A stretch of DNA of 64,000 nt. Origin: Adiantum capillus-veneris (lineage: Eukaryota > Streptophyta > Polypodiopsida > Polypodiales > Pteridaceae). The DNA lies in the NCBI GenBank assembly GCA_014529385.2, contig CM043944.1, positions 74,521,884 to 74,585,883 of the forward strand, read 5' to 3'. Each line of letters opens with the position of its first letter. Positions within the stretch are counted from its first letter, which is position 1. The notes beneath the pieces are model-generated. The model searched no databases. It saw only the letters and a list, made by a program, of their open reading frames with translations, and was not told the DNA's origin. A program made the translations under genes and the position numbers. Below, one piece after another: positions 56,640-64,000 of the stretch.

Positions 56640-58560
56640 ATAGGACGGCAATGTTGGAGGTCAAGGATCAAAGCGTGCACTCAGCTCCATTTGAAAATCC
56701 TATGTCCTAGGGTTTTCTTCTTCTATCTTGTGAGATCCTTGTGGCCCTACGGTGGCAATGTGAGCTTGTGGACCTAGGGCCATAGGGTGGCAATGTATAA
56801 GCTTAAGAGCCATAATTTGCCCTATATTCCATTTTGAAATCCTATGTCCCTAGGGTTTAGGGGCGACAATAGATAAGCTCCAATACATAGCCCTCTGTTC
56901 TAGTTGGGGATCCTATGGCCCTAGGTCCACGACAATGTATAAGCTCAAGAGCCATACGTTGCCCTACTTTGTAGTTGGAGATCCTATGGCCCTAGAGTCA
57001 TGGGGTGGCAATATGTAAGCTCAAGGGCCATAGGGTGCCACATGTCCCATATGGAGATTCTACTGCCCTAGGGCCATGGGGTGGCAATGTATAAGCTCAA
57101 TGGCCATACATTGCCTATGTTCCATTTGGAAATCCTATGGCCCTAGGGTATTGGGGTGGCAATGTATAAGCTCAAGGGCCATACATTGCCAATGTTCCTT
57201 TTGGAAATCCTATGGCCCTAGGGTCATGGGATGCCACATGTCCCATATAGAGATCCTATGGCCCTAGGGCCATGGGGCTGCATTGATATCTTGGCCACCC
57301 TTAAACCCACACCCATGAGCTTAGGGGCCTTAGGTTCTCTTATTGTATGTTGTGAGATCTTGTGGCCCTAGGGCCATAGGGTGGCAATGTATAAGCTCAA
57401 GGGCCGTACATTGCCTATGTTCCATTTGGAAATCCTATGGCCCTAGGGTCATGGGGTGCCACATGTCCCATATATAGATCCTATGGCCCTAGGGCCATGG
57501 GGCTGCATTGATATCTTGGCCACCCTTGAACCCACACCCTCGAGCTTGGGGCCCTTAGGTTCTCTTATTGTATGTTGTGAGATCTTGTGGCCCTAGGGCC
57601 ATAGGGTGGAATGTATAAGCTCAAGGGCCATACATTCACTATGTTCCATTTGGAAATCCTATGGCCCTAGGGTCATGGGGTGCCACATGTCCCATATAGA
57701 GATCCTATGGCCCTAGGGACATGGGGCTGCATTAATATCTTGGCCACCCTTGAACCCACACCCTTGAGCTTAGGGGCCTTAGGTTCTCTTATTGTATGTT
57801 GTGAGATCTTGTGGCCCTAGGGCCATAGGGTGGCAATGTATAAGCTCAAGGGCCATACATTGCCTATGTTCCATTTGGAAATCCTATGGCCCTAGGGTCA
57901 TGGGGTGGCAATGTATAAGCTCAAGGGCCATAGGGTGCCACATGTTCCATATAGAGATCCTATGGCCCTAGGGCCATGGGGCTGCATTGATATCTTGGCC
58001 ACCTTTGACATCGTGGCCATAGGTTGTCTTTTTGTATGTTTTGAAGTCTTGTGGCCCTAGGGACATAGGGTGTCAATGCTCAAACCCTTGGGCTTAGGGC
58101 CATAGGTTGTCTTTTTGTATGTTTTGAAGTCTTGTGTCCCTATAACCATAGGGTGTCAATGCTCACACCCTTCGGCTTAGGGCCATAGGTTGTCTTTTTG
58201 TATGTTCTTAAGTCTTGTGGCCCTAGGGCCATAGGGTGTCAATGTATAAGCTCAAGGACCATACGTTGCCCTATGTTCCATTTGGAAATCCTATAGCCCT
58301 AGGGTCATGGGGTTGCAATGTATAAGCTCAAGGGCCATACATTGTTGTATGTTTCATATGCCGATCCTATGGCCCTAGGGTCATGGGGTTGCAATGTATA
58401 AGCTCAAGGGCCATACATTGTCATATGTTTCATTTGGAGATCTTATGGCCCTAGGGTCATGGGGTGCCATAGGATGTATATATACTTGAAATGAAACTCC
58501 CTATGGCCCTAAGGCCATAGGATGTATATATATACTTGACATGAAACTCCGTGAGGTGAT
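56640..58560 (+). repeat. palindrome-core repeat, subfamily D, with ~225-bp higher-order unit
   Basis: Units share GGCAATGTATAAGCTCAAGG, GCCATACATTGCC, TTTGGAAATCCTATGGCCCT and AGGGTCATGGGGTG. Between about 57290 and 58010 a compound unit of ~225 bp (anchor AACCCACACCC at 57303, 57529, 57753) repeats three times. Confidence 0.9.
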
Positions 58561-58569
58561 CTTGAGAAC

Positions 58570-58700
58570 AACCCCATGGCCTTCAGGCCTTAGGGAGCTA
58601 ATATAGAGCAAATATGCTTTATACCGGCATAGAGAGCTATGGCCCTAGGGCCATAGCAAAACAATGAGGGTTTTTTGGAAACAATGAGAGCGCCTTGTCT
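58570..58700 (-). repeat. inverted copy of a subfamily B segment
   Basis: Reverse complement of about 51585-51720, including the perfect palindrome (58636-58657), CATAGAGAGCTATGG and the CAATGAGGGTTTTTTGG module. It closes the palindrome-repeat region on the right. Confidence 0.8.
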
Positions 58701-58900
58701 CATTTGCTAGATCAACCCTTAATTTCTTGATTAAATACCAACTTAACTTTAAATTCATTAAGTAATTTTGGAGAATAAAATCATGTATTCCATTATAATA
58801 TATAAGTAACTCAAGTTTTTACATTATTGATTTATAGTGGTTTACAAAGCTCTAAGATTGCTAACTATGGCCAAGCGAGTGGCTCTTTTATCTTTCTTAT

Positions 58901-59662
58901 TCATAAGGTTGGTTCTCCTATGATTGCATAAGATCCGGTTCCTCCTGCTCTTCCTCTACCTCGTCCCCCATTTCTACCTCCTCTTACATTATCGCCTTGA
59001 TTTTGAGGAATGGTTCTAGGAGTAGTTCGAGGGTTTTGCTCTTCAAGACAGTTATTTCTATAGTGTCCCATTTGATTGCATCCATAGCACCTAACGTTTG
59101 GGACGGTCTGCTCCAGGTTTACTACTGCAACTAGTCCACGTTGTTGGTATCCTTGGTTGAAATTTCCCCTGGGTCTTCCCTTAAAGTTATTAAATCCATT
59201 ATAGTTCCTTATGGAGTTGGTTCCTTCGGCTGCAAGAGGCTTAGCCCTGAGAAGGGCATCCTGTATTGATGTAGGCCTGATGGCTTCGAGACGTGTACTC
59301 AGGGGTTTGTTGAGGCCTTGATAGAAACGGGCAATTTGTTGCTCCATGGTCATCTGGGGAGCATAGCGTCGTAAAGACACGTACTTAATGTAGTACTCCT
59401 CTAATGAAAGTCCTAGTTGGCGTAGATCAAAGAACTCGTTCATTTTGATAGCCTGATGTGCAAGAGGGAGATAACGTTCTTTGCTTGCCTGCTTCATTTT
59501 CTCCCAAGATGGACTACTAGTGGGATTATCTCACAAGTAGAAAATCTATTATCCAGCCATTTCATCACGCTTTTTCTCATTGAATAGTCTCGGGATAGGC
59601 AAACCCTCATAAACCTAATGTTGAAATCCAAGAATTTGAAGTAGGCCTGATGGAAATTTTAC
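58901..59662 (-). pseudogene. Ty3/gypsy-type gag with zinc knuckle, broken
   Basis: The frame of 198 codons (59497-58901) covers the gag C-terminal half: MNEFFDLRQLGLSLEEYYIK, QQIARFYQGLNKPLSTRLE and an intact zinc knuckle CYGCNQMGHYRNNC (CX2CX4HX4C), then an Arg/Gly-rich tail. The same frame extends upstream to about 59662 (VYEGLPIPRLFNEKKRDEMAG) but with stops at the positions following MAG, at YL and before VYEG. A primer site lies 140 bp further upstream. No protease or polymerase follows on the left: the frame ends in spacer and then palindrome repeats, so the element is truncated. Confidence 0.8.
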
Positions 59663-59803
59663 TGCAAGGATAGGGATAATTCTCTTTTTCCTTTCACTCC
59701 CTCTTTTTAATTAAACACGTCTTTAATTGGATTGGTCAAAGATTACTTATTTCAACTTAACGCCTTAAAATTTTCCCTAGGTCCAAGACTTTAGTTAACA
59801 CAT

Positions 59804-59815
59804 GCTCTGATACCA
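59804..59815 (-). other. primer binding site (tRNA-Met type)
   Basis: Minus strand TGGTATCAGAGC, the canonical form, two bases after an LTR-like end (...GACCTTACA). Confidence 0.85.
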
Positions 59816-59817
59816 CT

Positions 59818-60893
59818 TGTAAGGTCCCCAACCCGCCTATACCGAGATCGGGATGGGATCCTTGATAGGTCTCTAGGTCTAATAAAAATCAGAGTCTCTA
59901 AATAAGAAAAATCCAAGGAATAGACCTTTACCATTGACAATGGCTTGGGTCTATAGCCTTAGAAGAAGACCTAGTCCTGTCTCGTAGCGGAAACGAGACA
60001 ACGTATTAAAAGTCCAAAAAACTATTTCGGCCCTATAACTGCCACAATTGGGCTAAGGTATCCTCAACCAATGCTTTTTCCCCCCTAACAGACTGTGAGG
60101 GCACAGCCGCTGGTGGACTCCTCTTCCAAGTGAAGAAGTTTTCTAAACGTTTTAGTGCGCAGGGATGGATAGTTACCTGACTAATCAGGTCCACCCGTCC
60201 ATGATTGACAGCCTTAGTCAATCCCCACTTACCACCCCGCACTCACACAAGATTCATTTATCTATTATTACATTGTTTTAATATTTAAAATAATGGTCTC
60301 TTTTAACGTTCCATCACAGTAATTCCTTGAAGACAGCATTGAAAGCATTCTTTTAGAAAACAGACATCTTTAAACTTAAGACAGGGTACTGTCAATCAAA
60401 ACATTGTCCATAATAACCATGACCAGTACTCTTCTTGTCTGAAGACCACCTAAGGGTGAAAAACGGCACCCATTCCTTTTTCAAATCCGGAGTGGATAAA
60501 CCCCCACCCAAGGTTCTGGGTGCTCATACACCAAACCAGTTGCCCATACAACCGGGCGGCTCCCCTAGGATAAAAACGGTATCCTAACTTATGTAGAAAC
60601 ATCAAGGCATGACACGGAGTAGAAACTCATCGTTCATGGGGGTAACCGACTTAACCGTGGCTAGAAAGCCAATCATTATCATCAATTTATATCAAGGAGT
60701 CGGAGGTGTCTTGAGACAAGCAGTCTTAAGGATGATCAAACATATCTTTCCTAATTGAACCAATTTTAACCCAAACAATTCTTTCCTATATTATAAACAA
60801 ATGTACATTGGAAGTTACCTTCCGTTTTCAGTCAGTTTATCCTTCTTACGTATGCAATGCTAACTTATAAAATAACTTAAACTAATTAAAGAC
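59818..60893 (-). repeat. LTR of the minus-strand gypsy element (right boundary unknown)
   Basis: On the minus strand it ends GGGTTGGGGACCTTACA, an end form common in plant gypsy LTRs, directly before the PBS. Its start could not be found: no second copy lies in the window, and the LTR may extend through 61.1 kb or into the satellite. Confidence 0.55.
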
Positions 60894-61079
60894 TTAATTG
60901 AACAATGGGACACCCACCTGGGATTGATTGGCCATCTGTTGCTGCGCTGGCGCCTGAAGACTCTCCTTCGTAGGCCTACTACTAGGCCCGGCTTCGTCGT
61001 CGTGCGACGCTCTAGTCTGTTTTGGAGCTACTTCCTCATTATTAGATGTAGGATTTTCTCGGGTTCTTTTTGGTATCAT
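60894..61079 (-). CDS. short gag-N-terminus-like ORF in or next to the LTR
   Basis: Sixty-one codons starting with ATG: MIPKRTRENPTSN, then a polar Asp/Glu/Gln-rich stretch ending QQQMANQSQ. A TATA-like TTTTTATAAG lies ~20 bp upstream. Composition and start resemble gag N-termini of plant gypsy elements, but it is on the wrong side of the primer site for that element. It may be from another element or chance. Confidence 0.3.
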   Translation of the reverse strand: MIPKRTRENPTSNNEEVAPKQTRASHDDEAGPSSRPTKESLQAPAQQQMANQSQVGVPLFN

Positions 61080-61499
61080 AACTTCTTATCCTTATAAAAA
61101 GGACGTCTAATTATTAGGTAAATAGTTCAAAATCTAGACTTTACCTTTGTATTCAACCGTAACCCACCGTAACCCATCCAAGGTTAAATTTATAGTCTTA
61201 ATTGGTAAATTCTTGACCTAGTAATTTCTTATTTGTCTATATAGGTATGATAACTTTTTCCACCACTTCCCTAAGGGTTTTCTAAGCTCTCCTAATTTTA
61301 TTATAATTTTCTATATCTTTTTCTCTAATTTTCCCATTGACTTTAAAGCTAGTAATCTACTTATTTTGGGCTTAATATTTATTGTAATTAATTTCTCTTA
61401 AAGATTTCATTTCCTCAACTTGATATCATAGGTTTACACTTACTATAATTTTTCTAAAAACTTTTGACCACAAAGTCTATTTATTTTAATTAATCATTT
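61080..61499. other. AT-rich sequence leading into the satellite
   Basis: No gene. Some phrases foreshadow the satellite monomer. Confidence 0.4.
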
Positions 61500-64000
61500 G
61501 CTAAAAATAGGACTTTTGATCAATTATAATTTTCTAACCTCACCAATTAACTATGGTATAATTACCACAAGTAGATAAGGATATTTTTGACCTTTGGTAA
61601 TTATCTTATTATTTTATAACTTAATTATATAATTTTCATCTTCAATTTTTAGCTAGAATTAGAATAATTTGACTTAGATAAATATCTATACTACTTTTCT
61701 AACCATGGCATAATACAGATCTGATAAATAGTATGTAATTAAAGCACATGATTTACTAATTTCCTTCTTTAGTTTTTTTAGCTAAAAATAGTGTAATTTG
61801 ACTTAAATAAATATCTATACTACGTTTCTAACTTTGGAATAATTATCACGCCCTCTTTACCCTATAATCTAGCTCTGATAAATAGCATGTAATCATATAG
61901 CATGATTTACTAATTTCCCTCTTTAATTTTTAGCAAAAAATAGTGTAATTTGACTTAGATAAATAACTATACTACATTTCTAACCTTGGCATAATTATCA
62001 CGCCCTCTTTACCTTATAATATAGCTTTGATAAATAGCATGTAATCATATAGCATGATTTACTAATTTCCCTCTTTAATTGTTTTCTAAAAATGGTGTAA
62101 TTTGACCAATATAAATATCTTTACTACTTTTCTAACATTGGCATAATTATCACAGCCTATTGACCCTATAATATAGCTCTGATAAATAGCATGTAATCAT
62201 ATAGCATGATTTACTAATTTCCCTCTTTAGTTTTTAGCTAAAAGTAGAGTAATTTGACTTAGATAAATATCTATACTACTTTTCTAACCTTTAAATAATT
62301 ATCACGACCTCTTTACCCTATAATATAGCTCTGGTAAATAGGATGTAATCATATAGCATGATTTTCTAATTTCACTCTTTAGTTTTTAGCTAAAAATAGA
62401 GTAATTGGACTTAGATAAATATCTAAACTACCTTTCTAACCTTGGTATAATTATCACAGACTTTTTACCCTATAGTACAGCTCTAATAAATAGCATGTAA
62501 TTATAGTGTATGATATACTAATTTCCCTCTTTAATTTACCCCTAAAACTAGTTAAATTCCACTAAGATAATTATTTAAACTAATTATCTGAGCTTCTCCT
62601 AATTATCATGGGTTCCTTAACACCCAATTAACTCCTAGTAAATATATCATAGCAATTGAAGTCAATTTACTAATTTCTCATATTTAAATTTCTCAAAAAA
62701 CAGAGTAATTTTGCCTGATTAATTAGCTAAATTAATTACCTAAGCTTCTCCTAATTCTCACAGGTTCCTTAACACCTAATTAACCACTGATAAATATATT
62801 ATAGAAATTAAGATCAATTTACTAATTTCCCCTATTTAAATTTCTCAAAAAACAGAGTAATGCTGCCTAATTAATTAGCCAAGTTAATTTTCTGAGTTTA
62901 TCCTAATTATCACCGGTTCTTGAAAACCTAATAAATATATCACAACAATTGAAATCAATTTACTAATTTCCCCTATTTAAATTTCTCAAAAAATAGAGTA
63001 TTTCTGCTAAAGAAATTAGCTAGATTAATTTTCTGAGATTTTTCTAATTATTGTGGTTTCTTAAACACCTAATTAACCACTAATAATTATATCATAACAT
63101 TTGAATTTCATTTACTAATTTCCCCTATTTAAATTGTTCAAAACACATAGTAATTATGCCTAAATAATTATCTAGATTGATTATCTGAGCTTCTCCTTTT
63201 ATCACGGGTTCCTTACCACCCAATTAACCACTAATAAATATATCATAGCAATTAAAATCAATTTAATAATTTACCCTTTTTAAATTTCTCAAAAAACAGA
63301 GTAATTGTGCCTAATTAATTAGCTAGATTAATTATCTGAGCTTATCCTAATTATTAGGGGTTCCTTAACACCTAATTAACCACTGATAAATATATCTTAG
63401 CAATTGAAATAAATTTACTAATTTCACCTATTTAAATTTCTCAAAAAATTGAGTGATTCTGCCTAATTAATTATCTAGATTGATTATCTGAGCTTCTCCT
63501 AATTATCACGGGTTCTTGAACATCTAATAAATATATCACAACAATTGAAATCAATTTACTAATTTCCCCCATTTAAATTTCTCAAAAAACAGAGTATTTC
63601 TACTAAAGAAATTAGCTAGATTAATTTTTTGAGATTTTACTAATTATTATGAGTTCTTAAACACCTAATTAACCACTAATAATTATATAATAACATTTGA
63701 ATTTCATTTACTAATTTCCCCTATTTAAATTGTTCAAAACACAGAGTAATTATGCCTAAATAATTATCTAGATTGATTATCTAAGCTTCTCCTAATTATC
63801 ACGGGTTCCTTACCACCCAATTAACCACTAATAAATATATCATAGCAATTAAAAATCAATTTACTAATTTACTCTATTTAAATTTCTCAAAAAAACAGAG
63901 TAATTGTGCCTAATTAATTAGCTAGATTAATTATCTGAGCTTCTCCTAATTATCACGGGTTCCTTAACACCTAATTAACCACTGATAAATATATCTTAGC
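61500..64000. repeat. AT-rich satellite array, ~150-bp monomer, with higher-order structure
   Basis: The anchor ACTAATTTCCC recurs at about 61910, 62062, 62211, 62518, 62821, 62962, 63113, 63557, 63708 and 63862, with diverged forms in between, giving steps of 141-156 bp. Two monomer types occur: an older type to about 62510 (GATAAATAGCATGTAATCAT) and a newer one after it (AAATTTCTCAAAAAACAGAG). The array continues past the window end. Confidence 0.9.

Noticed and set aside
40100-58500. Telomere-like sequence (CCCTAAG, CCCTAGG)
   Set aside because: No tandem TTTAGGG/CCCTAAA array is present. The match comes from palindrome centres.
36780-58700. CRISPR-like regular repeats
   Set aside because: Repeats are degenerate, spacers are themselves repeated, and the context is a plant nuclear genome. 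No cas genes.
59661-61079. Spliced gag: exon at 61079-60918 joined over the LTR edge to gag at 59661
   Set aside because: Donor-like (CAG/GTGGGT) and acceptor-like (CCTTGCAG) sites exist, but joining them puts the gag frame out of phase by one base and begins with TAA. Kept only as an isolated ORF.

Overview
This is repeat-dominated plant nuclear DNA. The evidence is plant-type Ty1/copia and Ty3/gypsy retrotransposons, a CACTA (TNP2) transposase gene, tRNA-Met-type primer sites, short GT-AG introns, long AT-rich spacers and abundant (CT)n/(CA)n tracts. The species cannot be named. A fern, lycophyte or other land plant with a large genome fits; the 48-51 kb gene family reminds me of proteins seen mainly in non-seed plants, but that is weak recollection. 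No clearly intact host gene was found: almost every recognisable reading frame is interrupted.

Layout. 1-5.4 kb: LTR-like repeats and a broken HAD/NIF-type phosphatase gene. 5.4-8.03 kb: a short-LTR non-autonomous retroelement with two internal tandem arrays. 8.0-11.1 kb: solo-LTR-like debris and short duplications. 11.09-25.10 kb: a complete but decayed Ty3/gypsy element (LTRs of 386 and 383 bp, target duplication TTGTT), carrying an inverted copy of the window-start repeat and an internally deleted copia element (LTRs 226 bp, target duplication ATGGA). 25.1-34.3 kb: a hairpin MITE-like element, a low-complexity ORF, a transposase-like pseudogene and a multi-exon CACTA transposase pseudogene. 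34.5-35.2 kb: (CA)n grading into a palindromic minisatellite.

36.8-58.7 kb is the most unusual region. It holds blocks of degenerate repeats sharing a palindromic core (best form CTATGGCCCTAGGGCCATAG). Four regional subfamilies (A-D) appear in direct and inverted orientation, with tandem and higher-order units. Embedded among them are phosphatase-like pseudogenes (35.6-36.1, 38.2-39.6, 41.9-42.2 and a scrap near 44.6 kb), a fold-back transposon with GC-rich hairpins (45.76-47.54 kb), and an 886-codon gene (48.2-50.9 kb) that keeps one frame and an 80-bp intron but has six in-frame stops. 58.9-61.1 kb: a minus-strand gag with PBS and LTR edge. 61.5-64.0 kb: a ~150-bp AT-rich satellite with a four-monomer higher-order unit, running off the window.

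The genes do not form a pathway. The window reads as nested and juxtaposed mobile elements plus gene fragments trapped among self-complementary repeats.
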